A stretch of 61,157 nucleotides of DNA from Halothiobacillus sp. (GCF_028710545.1 NZ_JAQTTX010000010.1:1-61157); one strand, 5' to 3'. Positions 34,246 to 46,729 are shown, counted from the first letter of the stretch. A program made the numbers and translations. The notes: a model not told the origin generated them from the letters alone.

Positions 34246-36737
34246 CCGACCGACCTAAACCCGCATTCAAGTTAAGTCTATTCTCTTTAATTTCATTGGC
34301 TTGGCGCGGTTTATGGCGCGAACTGCGTAGCGGCGCGCTGATCACCATGTTTCTGGCGCTGTTGATCGCAGTGGCTGCGGTGACGGCGGTCGGGTTCTTT
34401 ACCGATCGTGTGGACGCCGGTATGCGGGCGCAGGCCGCCGAGTTTCTGGCCGCCGATGGCCGGATCGAATCGCCGGACCCGCTGGCTGCATGGCAACAAA
34501 AAGCCCAGGCACTGGGCCTGACGACAACTCAAACGCTGGAATTTCCCACCGTTATTCTCGCCGGTGAACATACGCTTTTGGTGAGCCTGAAGGCGGTGGG
34601 TGCAGGTTATCCGCTGCGCGGCGCGCTGACCATTTCGACCGAGGCGCAGAATCGGCAAATCCGGCAGGGGCCGGAGGAAGGCCGTGTCTGGCTGGCACCG
34701 CGGGCGCTGGCCTTGCTTGACCTTAACGTGGGTGATTCGGTACAGATCGGCCAGAAACAATTTAAGGTTTCTGCCACATTGCAGCGAGAGCCGGATGTGG
34801 GGAATTTTCTGGCGCAAGCGGCCCCGCGCGCCATGATCAACTTAGCGGATATCCCTACCACCGGGCTTGTTACGCCTGCCAGCCGGGTTACGCACTATCT
34901 GTTGCTTGCAGTGCCGAGCGGCATGAGCCCCTCCGTGCTCAATACGCTGGCCAAATCGCTGCCTGCCGACTTGAGCATTGAACGCCCGGAAAACAGCCAG
35001 CCTGCATTCAAGACGGCGTTTGATCGTGCCGCACGCTTTTTGGGATTGGCTGCCATGGTGGCCGTTTTATTGGCGGGTGCGGCCTTGATGCTTGCCGCGC
35101 AACAATACAATCGCTTGCAGCAGGACCCGGCCGCTTTGATGCGCGCATTCGGGGTGCAATCCCGCCATATTCTTTATTTGTACACGTTGCGGTTGGTTTT
35201 TCTGGCCTTGCTGGCCGCGGTGCCCGGCATTGCGCTGGGCGGGTTGGCTCAATTTGGCCTTTCTGCCTTGCTGGGCTCCCTGCTTGATTTTCAACTGCCG
35301 CCGCCCACATGGTTGCCCGTGGGGTTTGGCGTGAGTATTGCGCTGGTCGCCTTGTTGGGATTTGCGCTGCCCTCGCTCATTCGCTTGCAGGATACGCCGC
35401 CTTTGCGGGTATTGAATCGACAACTGGCTGCCCCGCCAACGGCTGCGGTGTTGCTGTTCGGCGCGGGGCTGCTTGCCATTGGATTGCTGGTGTGGCTTCA
35501 GGCCCGCGATGCCTGGCTTACGACGTATGTGACCGGCGGGATGGTCATTAGCTTCGGTGCGTTCATTGGTATCGTGTGGCTGCTGTTACAGGCATTAAGA
35601 CGCTATCCCACCCGAGGTGTGGCGCGTTTTGGGTTGGCTCGTCTGGCGCGGTCGCCCTGGTCTAGCGCGATGCAGATCGCGGCTTTGACCTTGGGATTAA
35701 CCGCCTTGCTCCTGCTCGGTGTGGTGCGAGGTGATCTGGTGGCGACCTGGCAAAATCAAATTCCAAACGATGCGCCCAATTTTTTTGCCATCAACATTCA
35801 GCCAGACCAGGTGCCTGAGTTAACCCGATTTTTTAAGACGAACCACATCGAAGATGCCGGACTCGTCGCCATGCACCGCGCCCGCTGGACGACATTCAAC
35901 GGCAAGGCCGTAAACGCTGACCAATTGACGGGGCAAGCGAAGCGACTGGCGGAACGGGAATTCAATTTATCGGTCATGCCCGAACATCTGGCAGCCGATA
36001 ACAAGATTGTGGCTGGCTCCTGGCAGCCGGATGCGGGCTGGTCGGTCGAGCAGGGCATTGCCAAAACGCTGCATTGGCAGCTGGGCGATGAGCTTACTTT
36101 TCTGGTGAATGGCACACCCGTGACCGCAGCCATTACCAGTATCCGAACAGTTGATTGGAATTCGATGCGGCCCAATTTTTTCGTGCTGGGTAGCGCCGGT
36201 CTGCTGCCGCGTCAATCGGCGCAGTTTATCACCAGCTTTTATCTGCCCAGCCCCAATGTGGAACAACAAAAGGCGTTGTTGAGGGCATTCCCGACGCTGA
36301 CGTTATTTGATCTGAACCAGATTCTCAACGAGGTTCGTACACTGATTCTTCGGGCGAGCCAGGCCGTGCAGTATGTGTTTTTATTCACCCTGTTGGCGGG
36401 CTTGGTGGTGTTGCTCAGCGCCTTTGCGGCCGGAGAGGCGGAACGCATCCGGGAAACCGCCGTGCTGCGCGTGCTGGGTGCCAGCCACCGGCAAATCATG
36501 AACAGCCTGTGGTTTGAATTTATCTTGATCGGCCTGCTGTCCGGGCTGCTGGCCTCGATTGCCGCCGGTGGGTTGGGTGCCTTGCTGGCGTTGAAACTGT
36601 TTGATTTACCCTGGGTACTGGATTGGCACATTCCGTTGTATGGCCTTGCGGCGGGTGTGCTACTCGCGGCGTTGTTTGTACCTTATCTGGGGCGGCGCGT
36701 ACTTGCGTTGCCACCGGCGCGGTCGCTGCGGGGCTAG
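34236..36737 (+). CDS. ybbP: FtsX-like ABC transporter permease, YbbP-like
   Basis: An 833-residue inner-membrane permease with two FtsX-type halves. A first helix (SGALITMFLALLIAVAAVTA) is followed by a periplasmic domain, a block of helices around 265-460, a second large periplasmic region (about 500-705) and three terminal helices including YVFLFTLLAGLVVLLSAF and EFILIGLLSGLLASIA. The cytoplasmic coupling motif RETAVLRVLGASHRQIM is present. I chose the ATG at 34236 (with GGAG upstream), which overlaps ybbA by 10 bp. It partners YbbA; the exported substrate is unknown. Confidence 0.9.
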   Translation: MAIADRPKPAFKLSLFSLISLAWRGLWRELRSGALITMFLALLIAVAAVTAVGFFTDRVDAGMRAQAAEFLAADGRIESPDPLAAWQQKAQALGLTTTQTLEFPTVILAGEHTLLVSLKAVGAGYPLRGALTISTEAQNRQIRQGPEEGRVWLAPRALALLDLNVGDSVQIGQKQFKVSATLQREPDVGNFLAQAAPRAMINLADIPTTGLVTPASRVTHYLLLAVPSGMSPSVLNTLAKSLPADLSIERPENSQPAFKTAFDRAARFLGLAAMVAVLLAGAALMLAAQQYNRLQQDPAALMRAFGVQSRHILYLYTLRLVFLALLAAVPGIALGGLAQFGLSALLGSLLDFQLPPPTWLPVGFGVSIALVALLGFALPSLIRLQDTPPLRVLNRQLAAPPTAAVLLFGAGLLAIGLLVWLQARDAWLTTYVTGGMVISFGAFIGIVWLLLQALRRYPTRGVARFGLARLARSPWSSAMQIAALTLGLTALLLLGVVRGDLVATWQNQIPNDAPNFFAINIQPDQVPELTRFFKTNHIEDAGLVAMHRARWTTFNGKAVNADQLTGQAKRLAEREFNLSVMPEHLAADNKIVAGSWQPDAGWSVEQGIAKTLHWQLGDELTFLVNGTPVTAAITSIRTVDWNSMRPNFFVLGSAGLLPRQSAQFITSFYLPSPNVEQQKALLRAFPTLTLFDLNQILNEVRTLILRASQAVQYVFLFTLLAGLVVLLSAFAAGEAERIRETAVLRVLGASHRQIMNSLWFEFILIGLLSGLLASIAAGGLGALLALKLFDLPWVLDWHIPLYGLAAGVLLAALFVPYLGRRVLALPPARSLRG

Positions 36738-36786
36738 GGTAAACCTCTGCACGAATGCGGCGTACCTCGAGCAGCGGGTACTTCTC

Positions 36787-36886
36787 GTCAAATCCCCCCA
36801 ACCCCATTTTTCAAAGGGGGAGCATCAGCCCCATCTTTTTGAACGAGAGCACTTCCCCCTTTTGTAAAGGGGGATTGAGGGGGATT
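36787..36886. repeat. family A repeat copy after ybbP
   Basis: AAATCCCCCCAACCCCATTTTTCAAAGGGGG and, after about 45 bp, CCCCCTTTTGTAAAGGGGG-ATTGAGGGGGATT. One complete two-hairpin element in the gap between the convergent ybbP and xthA genes. Confidence 0.8.
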
Positions 36887-36936
36887 CGCGCGATTTTTGC
36901 ATTCGCAAGAAATTCCCTAAGGGGCTTTGGTGTACA

Positions 36937-37710
36937 TCAAGCCAGCGTCAGTACCACGGGGGCATGGTCGGATGGTCGCTCCCAGCCTCTGGGTTCTTTA
37001 TCGACATGGCAGGCGATGGTTTTTGCCTGAACGGCCGGGCTGACCAAGATGTGGTCGATCCGCAGGCCGTGGTTTCTGCGATAGCCGCCACCACGGTAGT
37101 CCCACCAGGTAAAGTTGCCTTCTTCGTTTGAAAAACGATTCAACGCATCCGTAAAGCCCATCTCGATGAGTCGGTTGAAATGCTCGCGTTCGGGCGGGCT
37201 ACATAACACGGCATCTTTGAACCGCTCCGGGTCATACACGTCCGCATCGGTTGGCGCGATGTTGAAATCGCCCATCACCACGAGGTTTGGATGCTGGGCG
37301 ATTTCTGCCGCCAACCACTGAGAAAATGCTTCAAGCCAGTTGAGCTTGTAGCGGTATTTTTCGGATTCGATGGATTCGCCATTGACGACATAAGCATTGA
37401 TTACCCGCAAATCCCCGAATGTGGCGGCAATCACGCGCCGTTGCGGATCTTCCAGACCAGGGATGTCACAGACCACATCCGAGGGTTCGCCTAATACGTC
37501 TTGATAGACAAGCGCGACACCGTTATAGGTTTTCTGGCCGTTGAGTAGGGTTTGGTAGCCCAGTGCCGCAAATTCGCTGCCATCGATGGCTTCATTGATT
37601 TGTTTTAATTCCTGCAAGCCCAAAATAGCGGGTTGCTGCTGCGCCAGCCAGGTGAGCACCTGCGGTTTGCGCACATTCAGGGAGTTGACATTCCAGGTCG
37701 CGATTTTCAT
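36937..37710 (-). CDS. xthA: exodeoxyribonuclease III
   Basis: A 257-residue Mg2+-dependent AP endonuclease and 3'-5' exonuclease for base excision repair. Catalytic motifs are NVNSLNVRKPQVL, LQELK (metal-binding Glu34 position), VMGDFNIAP (Asp and Asn), LRIDHILVS (Asp) and a final SDHAPVVLTL with the catalytic His. The length is typical of the ExoA/XthA group. It stands alone, with a repeat copy at its 3' side and the 193-bp array upstream of its start. Confidence 0.95.
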   Translation of the reverse strand: MKIATWNVNSLNVRKPQVLTWLAQQQPAILGLQELKQINEAIDGSEFAALGYQTLLNGQKTYNGVALVYQDVLGEPSDVVCDIPGLEDPQRRVIAATFGDLRVINAYVVNGESIESEKYRYKLNWLEAFSQWLAAEIAQHPNLVVMGDFNIAPTDADVYDPERFKDAVLCSPPEREHFNRLIEMGFTDALNRFSNEEGNFTWWDYRGGGYRRNHGLRIDHILVSPAVQAKTIACHVDKEPRGWERPSDHAPVVLTLA

Positions 37711-37790
37711 GGGTGATACGCTTTGGTTTCGTTCGATTTTGGTTGGTTAACGCAAGTGTAATTGTTTTTTTGGGGAACCGGGTTTGATTC

Positions 37791-38600
37791 GGCAAATCCC
37801 CCCTGCCCCCCCTTTGTCAAAGGGGGTGAGTAAGTGGCTCTGCCAGAGATCGGAGCAAGAATCTGGCTTTGCTAAATGCTGGGGGTAGGCGGTTCGGCCA
37901 AAGTTTGGAGCGGGGTTTTGGTATTTCGCATCCCCCTTTGAAAAAGGGGGAACGAGGGGGATTTGGTGACTTCGGTTTGATGCGGCAAATCCCCCCCTGC
38001 CCCCCTTTGCAAAAAAGGGGGTTCTGTAGTGGCTTTGTGAAAGGGGAGGTGAGGTGCTGGCTTTGCTAAAAGCTGGGAGTAGGTGGCTTGGCAAAAGATC
38101 GGAGCTGGGTTTTGGTATTTCGCCTCCCCCTTTGATAAAGGGGGAATGAGGGGGATTTGGTGGCTTGGTTTGGTGCGGCAAATCCCCCCCTGCCCCCCTT
38201 TGCAAAAGGGGGGTTCTGTAGTGGCTTTGTGAAAGGGGAGGTGAGGTGCTGGCTTTGCTAAAAGCTGGGAGTAGGTGGCTTGGCAAAAGATCGGAGCGGG
38301 GTTTTGGTATTTCGCCTCCCCCTTTGAAAAAGGGAGAGCGAGGGGGATTTGGTGACTTCGGTTTGATGCGGCAAATCCCCCCTACCCCCCCTTTATGAAA
38401 GGGGGGTGAGTAAGTGGCTCTACCAGAGATCGGAGCAAGGTTCTGGCATTTCGCATCCCCCTTTGAAAAAGGGGGATGAGGGGGATTTGGTGGCTTGGGT
38501 TCGGTGTGGCAAATCCCCCCTGCCCCCCTTTGCAAAAGGGGGGTGAGGTGGTGGCTTTGCTAAAAGGTGAGTAGGCGGTTCGGCCAAAGATCGGAGCAGG
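37791..38600. repeat. tandem array of family A repeats with 193-bp period
   Basis: GGCAAATCCCCCC starts at 37791, 37984, 38177, 38370 and 38509, giving periods of 193, 193, 193 and 139 bp. Each unit has a CCCCCCTTTGCAAAAGGGGGG hairpin, a spacer containing AAGATCGGAGC, then TCCCCCTTTGAAAAAGGGGG-ATGAGGGGGATTTGGTG. The last unit is incomplete. The fourth unit lost 54 bp of spacer. It fills the gap between xthA and the GIDE-like gene; open frames across it are artefacts of the repeat. Confidence 0.92.
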
Positions 38601-38601
38601 T

Positions 38602-39525
38602 TTAAGGCCGGATATAATACGCGGACACCCAGAAGAAAAAAGCCAGAACGCTACCCGTCCACAGCAGATAACCCCAGCGTCGAAACCGCTTGGCCAGCGC
38701 GGTTTGATCATCTGCCGAGATGATATAGGGGCGCCTGCTTTGAGGGTTTGCGCTCATCAGGTGTGTTTGTTGGGGGCGTTCCAGTTCCCGTACCTGCTGT
38801 GCCTGAATTTGCTGGCGTGCGGCTTCCCGCGCCTGATCCCACTCTTTGGAATCGATGGAGCCATTGCGATCCAGATCGAATGTTTTCATCTTTTGCGGAT
38901 CGTTCTTCCACGCTCTGAGCAGCGAGGCAACCGACTCGTTCTCAACCACATAAGGATCGTGGGTAATGGTTTTGAACCAGCCCAGAACGTACAGATTGCG
39001 ATGCGGCAGCAGGAGTTTTTCGGTGTAGCGGTAATCGCCGAAAAATTGCCCGCCCACGCTGTTGGTCAACCCGCTTGGTCGCTCGGTATTGCCGTACCAT
39101 TGGCGTCGCATGTTGGGGCGAATGCTGGCCGATTCGGGATCAACCAGGCATTCGCCGGTTTCATCTTCTACCGCAATCAGGTTATCGCTTTCATGCTGAT
39201 AAATGCGCCGCCAGTTAGAACGCTTGGAATCGCCGAAACTTTGCTCCCGGTGCTCAACGGACACCCAGTACCAGACACATGCCGTGCCGGTCAGTGGCGA
39301 AACAAGAGGCGAGGCATCGATATTTTTGGTGATGCCTTCAATCTCAATATAACCTTGATGCGCCGAGACAATTTTCGATGTGGGCGTATTGATGATCCAG
39401 TAGGTGCGGCGAACAAACCAGATACCCGCCAACAAGGTGATCAGCGTCAGCAGAATCAACCCGAACAACAGAAAATGGTAGCCGTTGTCGTCAAGGGAAC
39501 CCACCCAGTGGGCGTACCAAGTCAT
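38602..39525 (-). CDS. GIDE-domain membrane protein with an EF-hand
   Basis: A 307-residue inner-membrane protein. A helix near the N-terminus (YHFLLFGLILLTLITLLAGIWF) and another near the C-terminus (YLLWTGSVLAFFFWVSAYYI) bracket a soluble region of about 225 residues. The region contains GYIEIEGI...PLVSPLTGTACVWYWVSVEH, typical of the GIDE (E3 ligase-like) domain that accompanies LemA. An EF-hand loop, DLDRNGSIDSKEWD, lies near residue 217, so calcium binding is likely. It follows lemA after 14 bp on the same strand. I chose the ATG at 39525. Ubiquitin ligase activity is not implied in a bacterium. Confidence 0.78.
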   Translation of the reverse strand: MTWYAHWVGSLDDNGYHFLLFGLILLTLITLLAGIWFVRRTYWIINTPTSKIVSAHQGYIEIEGITKNIDASPLVSPLTGTACVWYWVSVEHREQSFGDSKRSNWRRIYQHESDNLIAVEDETGECLVDPESASIRPNMRRQWYGNTERPSGLTNSVGGQFFGDYRYTEKLLLPHRNLYVLGWFKTITHDPYVVENESVASLLRAWKNDPQKMKTFDLDRNGSIDSKEWDQAREAARQQIQAQQVRELERPQQTHLMSANPQSRRPYIISADDQTALAKRFRRWGYLLWTGSVLAFFFWVSAYYIRP

Positions 39526-39539
39526 CAAACCAATCTCGT

Positions 39540-40115
39540 TTATTGATTGAACAGCGTCTTGAGATCCGTATCCTTGATTTCATCTTCGCGGAAGGTGAGC
39601 AACTTGAACGGACGGAAACGGAACAACTGGGCGATCAGCACGTCGGGGAATTGTTCGATGCGCACATTGTTGAGATTGACGGACGCGTTATAGAACTCAC
39701 GCCGATCGGCAATCATGTTCTCCAACCCGGTGATTCGTTGCTGCAAGTGTTGGAAGCTCGTGTTGGCCTTGAGATCGGGATAAGCCTCGGCCACCGCGTA
39801 AAAATCCATCAATCCTGCGCGTAACTGCCCTTCGGCCATACCCAGCGCCTCCATGTCGCCACGTTCCTGCGCGCTGCGCACAGCCGAACGGGCACGCATA
39901 ACCTTCTCCAGCGTTTCTTGCTCGTACTTCATGTACTGCTTGGCGGTTTCAACCAGTTTGGGCAGCTCATCGTGCCGCTGCTTGAGCAGCACATCAATGT
40001 TCGACCAGGCTTGTGACACGTTGTGCTTCAGCACCACGAGGCCGTTATACATGATGATCGCCCAGATCACGATCACGGCGACCAGGAACAACAAAACCGA
40101 AATTGTGACACCCAT
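39540..40115 (-). CDS. lemA: LemA family protein
   Basis: A 191-residue protein with an N-terminal membrane helix (VTISVLLFLVAVIVIWAIIM), followed by the LemA core NGLVVLKHNVSQAWSNIDVLLKQRHDELPKLVE, a four-helix domain that includes YPDLKANTSFQHLQQRITGLEN. I chose the ATG at 40115, which has AAGGGAG 8 bp upstream. It precedes the GIDE-like gene by 14 bp, a pairing common in bacteria. The function is not settled; envelope stress or membrane protein quality control has been proposed. Confidence 0.88.
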   Translation of the reverse strand: MGVTISVLLFLVAVIVIWAIIMYNGLVVLKHNVSQAWSNIDVLLKQRHDELPKLVETAKQYMKYEQETLEKVMRARSAVRSAQERGDMEALGMAEGQLRAGLMDFYAVAEAYPDLKANTSFQHLQQRITGLENMIADRREFYNASVNLNNVRIEQFPDVLIAQLFRFRPFKLLTFREDEIKDTDLKTLFNQ

Positions 40116-40183
40116 GATATTTGCTCCCTTAAATCCCAATCTTGCTACTTATATTAAACACGCCATCGGCGCCTGAAATCGCC

Positions 40184-40218
40184 AAAAAAAACCCGACCAA
40201 TGAGGCCGGGTTTTTTTG
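40184..40218. terminator. bidirectional terminator between gyrB and lemA
   Basis: AAAAAAACCCGACC pairs with GGCCGGGTTTTTTT around AATGA. Read on the minus strand it lies 35 bp after the gyrB stop with a T run, so it should end the dnaA-dnaN-recF-gyrB transcript. Confidence 0.88.
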
Positions 40219-40252
40219 TTTTGCTCCGCGGCTCCGTCGCAGATCGATCTTA

Positions 40253-42841
<2,589 letters not shown>

Positions 42842-42891
42842 CTAGCAGCCTGTCGGACTTTAGGGAAATCGGCTGCTAGACAATCGCAGGA

Positions 42892-43965
42892 TTATACCAC
42901 GGCTGAGATTTGCCCGGCATCCAGCCTGAAAACCGCATCGAATGGGAAATCGATCTGCTGTCGATCGATTGCGGAAATAAAGACCTGATGCCCCATATTC
43001 GACAAATAGCTCAACAGGGTAGAAGAATGACGGGCATCGAACTCGGACATGAAATCGTCGAATAACAATACGGCCCGCTTGCCGCGTTGCGCCTGCCATA
43101 TCTGTGCCGTGGCCAGCGTCAATGCCGCGGTAAACAACTTGATTTGCCCACGAGAGGCGGTGGACTTGAACGAGTAGTCGTTCAGTGTGAACAGAATATC
43201 CGCTCGTTGCGGGCCGATCAGGGTCTGCCCCATTTCCCGATCCCGCTCGCGGTTGCGGGCAAGCGCTTCAGATAACTCCAAGCCGGATTTGTGCCCGGGG
43301 TGGAACTGAATATCCACGGACAGATGGGGCGCCAGGGCCTCAAAAACCTGGGGCAGCACCGATTCGAGCAAATCGAGCGCAGCCACCCGCTGCTCGTTGA
43401 GCCGCTCGCCAAATTGCACGAACAATGGATCCCAGGTATCTGTAGATTGCCCCGTGCGTAATGCGGCATTGCGCTGCTTGAGCACGCGCGCAAATTGGGC
43501 GTATACGGGAACGAAATCGGCAAACAGGTAAAACGCCATGCGATCGATGAACTTGCGGCGAAACTCCGGCCCGGCCAAAACCAGATCGTCCGATTGCGCA
43601 TGCAGTGCCAGCACGGGCAGGTGCGCTACAAACAGACTGGCCCGCGGCACCTCTTCTCGACCCAATCGCAAACGAAACTGATCCTTGCAGCGCTCAAGTG
43701 CCATGAAAAAATCATGATCGTCCTGATGCACACCCGCGCGCACCACCGCGCATCCCCGATCACGATCCGGGTTACGAGCGATCAGATCATTATGCGTTTG
43801 CGTCCGAAAGGATTTGAGCGAGCTGAGATAGTAAATGGCCTCAAGCACACTCGTTTTACCGGCGCCATTATCACCCACCAGAAGATTGAACCCCGCAGAA
43901 AGCGGGCAGTCGGTCATCGTCAGGTTTCTGAAATGGCTAATCGAGAGGGACGTAAGATGGGTCAA
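42892..43965 (-). CDS. recF: DNA replication and repair protein RecF
   Basis: A 357-residue SMC-like ATPase that loads RecA at gaps with RecO and RecR. Walker A is GDNGAGKTSVLEAIYYLS, preceded by LSISHFRNLT; the signature region has STASRGQIKLFTAALTLA, and Walker B is AVLLFDDFMSEFD. The start overlaps the dnaN stop as ATGA, as in other gammaproteobacteria. The length is typical (E. coli 357). Confidence 0.96.
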   Translation of the reverse strand: MTHLTSLSISHFRNLTMTDCPLSAGFNLLVGDNGAGKTSVLEAIYYLSSLKSFRTQTHNDLIARNPDRDRGCAVVRAGVHQDDHDFFMALERCKDQFRLRLGREEVPRASLFVAHLPVLALHAQSDDLVLAGPEFRRKFIDRMAFYLFADFVPVYAQFARVLKQRNAALRTGQSTDTWDPLFVQFGERLNEQRVAALDLLESVLPQVFEALAPHLSVDIQFHPGHKSGLELSEALARNRERDREMGQTLIGPQRADILFTLNDYSFKSTASRGQIKLFTAALTLATAQIWQAQRGKRAVLLFDDFMSEFDARHSSTLLSYLSNMGHQVFISAIDRQQIDFPFDAVFRLDAGQISAVV

Positions 43966-45074
43966 AGCTTCATTGGCATCAGAACATACTTGCTATCGAT
44001 GTCGCCGGTCATAACGGGTTTGATCAGCACGCTGGACTCGGGGGCCTCGAGTTCCATGCAGACTTCCTCGGATTCGATAACCGCCAGAATGTTCAAAAGG
44101 TAGTTGATATTGAACGATATTTTCAGGTTGCCCGCATCGTAGCCGACGGACATGGTTTCCTTGGACGATTCATGTTCCGCGTTGCTTGATTCGATCATCA
44201 AGCGCCCTGGGCTCAGGTGGAAATATGCCCCCGAGAACCGTTCGTTGGACAAGATGCTGGCGCGCTGCAACACCTGTTTGAGTTCCGTTTTCGACACGAT
44301 CAGTATCTTGCTGTTCGCCTGCGGTATCACGCGCGAATAGTCCGGATATTTGCCGTCGATCAATTTGCTGATCAGGTAATTTTCACCGATCAAAAGTTCG
44401 ATCTGGTTATCGCGGAATGCCAGCGAAACCTCGTCGTCGCTATCGCGATCCAGTGCCTTGAGCATTTCCGAAACCATTTTTCGCGGCACGATGACCTGAC
44501 GGTTGTTCTCCGTCAGTCGTTCATCGCTCAGATGGGCATAAGCCAGACGATGACCGTCCGTGGCGACCGCTGTCATTTGTCCGGGTTTGACTTCAAGCAA
44601 CAGGCCATTGAGAAAGTAGCGCACGTCCTGCTGTGCCATCGAAAACTGGGTTTTATCGATCAGCGCGTAGAGATTCTTTTGGGTGATGGACACGGTCGAT
44701 TGAGTCGCGGCATCGATGGTCATTTGCGGGAAGCTTTCTGCCTCGATCGAGGCCAAGCGGAACACGCCGGTGCCGATATCGATTTCCAGCCAGCCATCGG
44801 TTTGCGTCAAGGCGATCTTGGCGTCCTGAGACGCGGATTTGACGATGTCTGCCAGCTTACGGGCATTGACTGTGGTTGCCCCCGGGGCGTGCATCTGAAC
44901 GTCAACAGAGGTACGCAGTTGAATTTCCAGGTCCGTCGCCACCAGCGTCAGGCGACCGTCGGCCACTTCGAGCAACAGGTTGCTCAAAATCTGCATGGTC
45001 TGGCGTTTTTCGACCCCGCCGATCACCTGATTGATGGCACTGCTGAATCGATCTCGATCAACGGCAAACTGCAT
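43962..45074 (-). CDS. dnaN: DNA polymerase III beta sliding clamp
   Basis: A 370-residue processivity clamp; E. coli DnaN is 366. The three clamp domains are recognisable, with MQFAVDRDRFSSAINQVIGGVEKR at the start, ATDGHRLAYAH in the middle and the terminal YVLMPMKL, whose last residues form the binding pocket. The ATG at 45074 has GAGGACA upstream; a TTG five codons earlier is unlikely. It lies 66 bp after dnaA and overlaps recF by four bases. Confidence 0.96.
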   Translation of the reverse strand: MQFAVDRDRFSSAINQVIGGVEKRQTMQILSNLLLEVADGRLTLVATDLEIQLRTSVDVQMHAPGATTVNARKLADIVKSASQDAKIALTQTDGWLEIDIGTGVFRLASIEAESFPQMTIDAATQSTVSITQKNLYALIDKTQFSMAQQDVRYFLNGLLLEVKPGQMTAVATDGHRLAYAHLSDERLTENNRQVIVPRKMVSEMLKALDRDSDDEVSLAFRDNQIELLIGENYLISKLIDGKYPDYSRVIPQANSKILIVSKTELKQVLQRASILSNERFSGAYFHLSPGRLMIESSNAEHESSKETMSVGYDAGNLKISFNINYLLNILAVIESEEVCMELEAPESSVLIKPVMTGDIDSKYVLMPMKL

Positions 45075-45140
45075 AATGGCTGTCCTCAAAAAAATGGTGC
45101 GCGCGGGGAAGGCCCCGGTCAGGGGAAAGTCCGACGCATC

Positions 45141-46550
45141 TTATATATTTAATGTGTGTCTCAACAAGTTGTAATCGTCACTGAGCTTGGGCTCGATCTC
45201 GCGCAATTCTTCGATTTTCTTGCAGGCATGGATCACCGTGGTGTGATCCCGCCCGCCAAAGGCCTCGCCAATTTCCGGCAGACTATGGTTCGTGAGTTCC
45301 TTGGCCAGGCTCATCGCCACTTGTCGCGGGCGGGCGATGGAACGGGAACGACGGGTCCCGGTCAGATCGGTCAACTTAAGGTTGTAGTATTTCGCCACCG
45401 TGCGCTGGATATTTTCAAGCGTAATCAATTTCGCCTGCGCTGCGATTTGGTCTTTGAGTGCTTCCTTGGTCGATTCCACCGTAATGGGGCGCCCCGTAAA
45501 CTGCGCGGTCGCAATCACGCGCCGCAACGCGCCTTCGAGTTCGCGAATGTTCGCCCGGACGCGTTTGGCGATAAAAAAGGCCACATCGGTACTAAGCGAG
45601 ATTTGCGACTGCTCGGCCTTGCTCTGCAAGATCGCTACGCGCGTTTCCAGATCGGGCGGCTCGACTGCTACGGTCAACCCCCATCCAAAACGAGATTTCA
45701 AGCGCTCTTCGAGGCCTTCGATTTCCTTGGGATAGCGATCGCAGGTCATGATGATTTGCTGACCCTGCTCAATCAGTGCATTGAATGTGTGAAAGAACTC
45801 TTCCTGACTGCGATTTTTCCCCGCGAAGAACTGAATGTCGTCAATCAACAAGGCATTCACCGAACGATAGAAATTCTTGAATTCCTCGATCGTGTTGTTC
45901 TTGATGGAACTGACCATCTGCTGCACATAACGCTCACTGTGCAGATAAACCACCCTGGCATCGGGCGAACGCTCCAGAATCGCGTTACCGACGGCCTGCA
46001 TCAAGTGGGTTTTCCCCAGCCCCACGCCACCGTAGATAAAAAGCGGGTTATAACCCACGCCCGGATTCTGGGCGACCTGCTGCGAGGCCGCGCGCGCCAA
46101 CTGGTTCGATTTCCCTTCGACGAAATTATCGAAATTGAATTTTTTGTTGATGTGGCTAACGAATTCCTTGGAACCGGTATCTGATTCGGCCAAATCCACA
46201 GGCTGCTCGACACGCGGCGCAACGCCCGAGGGCGATGTGCCGGACTTCGATGACAGGGTTGCGGCTGCGGGCACATCGACAGGCTGCTCGGAAGGCACGC
46301 TGCCCACTTGCAGACCAAGCTGCAAATCCGGACGTTCGAGCAAGATCTGCGCCTGTTCGAGGATTTTCGACTTGTATTGCTGCGCGACCATGTCCATGAC
46401 AAAACGATTCGGCGCCCACAGGATCAGATGATTTTCCGTCTTCAACTCTGCTTGCAGCGGTCTGATCCACATATTGATCTGCTGAACGGGCAGATCTTCG
46501 GACAACCGATCAATGCATTGCTGCCACAGTTCTGATGTGATGGTCGACAT
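45141..46550 (-). CDS. dnaA: chromosomal replication initiator DnaA
   Basis: A 469-residue AAA+ initiator. Domain I starts [20 protein letters not shown], a variable linker spans about 90-140, the ATPase domain has [20 protein letters not shown] (Walker A) and [12 protein letters not shown] (Walker B), and the DNA-binding domain ends with the DnaA signature [21 protein letters not shown] chose the ATG at 46550 because it gives the usual N-terminus; the frame extends 14 codons further. It heads the minus-strand replication operon and diverges from rpmH. No DnaA boxes were seen in its upstream region. Confidence 0.97.
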   Translation of the reverse strand: MSTITSELWQQCIDRLSEDLPVQQINMWIRPLQAELKTENHLILWAPNRFVMDMVAQQYKSKILEQAQILLERPDLQLGLQVGSVPSEQPVDVPAAATLSSKSGTSPSGVAPRVEQPVDLAESDTGSKEFVSHINKKFNFDNFVEGKSNQLARAASQQVAQNPGVGYNPLFIYGGVGLGKTHLMQAVGNAILERSPDARVVYLHSERYVQQMVSSIKNNTIEEFKNFYRSVNALLIDDIQFFAGKNRSQEEFFHTFNALIEQGQQIIMTCDRYPKEIEGLEERLKSRFGWGLTVAVEPPDLETRVAILQSKAEQSQISLSTDVAFFIAKRVRANIRELEGALRRVIATAQFTGRPITVESTKEALKDQIAAQAKLITLENIQRTVAKYYNLKLTDLTGTRRSRSIARPRQVAMSLAKELTNHSLPEIGEAFGGRDHTTVIHACKKIEELREIEPKLSDDYNLLRHTLNI

Positions 46551-46700
46551 AGGGGGTAAAACGAGCCTGCAGGAAAGAGGGCAGTGTATCACCGACCCCT
46601 ACTGAATCGCAGTATCCCCGGAACAAGAATTCAAACCGCCACCACGCGCTACCGGCACACGTAAAACCCGCAAACCCCTTGGTTCAAAGCGCATTTTTGA

Positions 46701-46729
46701 TTGACAACGCGGCTTTTTTTCAGTCTAAT
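46701..46729 (+). promoter_or_regulatory. sigma-70 promoter of rpmH
   Basis: TTGACA at 46701-46706, a 17-bp spacer and TCTAAT at 46724-46729 form a near-consensus promoter about 105 bp before the rpmH start. A strong promoter is expected for ribosomal protein L34. The remainder of the 46551-46834 gap has no DnaA box and no gene. Confidence 0.8.

Noticed and set aside
37747-38535. A 262-residue minus-strand frame rich in Pro and Gly
   Set aside because: It runs through the 193-bp family A array. The period is not a multiple of three, so the frame drifts through the units, and its content is only the repeat.
44217-45152. A 311-codon plus-strand frame opposite dnaN
   Set aside because: It is a shadow of the dnaN gene with no recognisable family.
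45156-46184. A 342-codon plus-strand frame opposite dnaA
   Set aside because: It lies entirely within dnaA, has no ribosome binding site, and its composition mirrors the sense codons.
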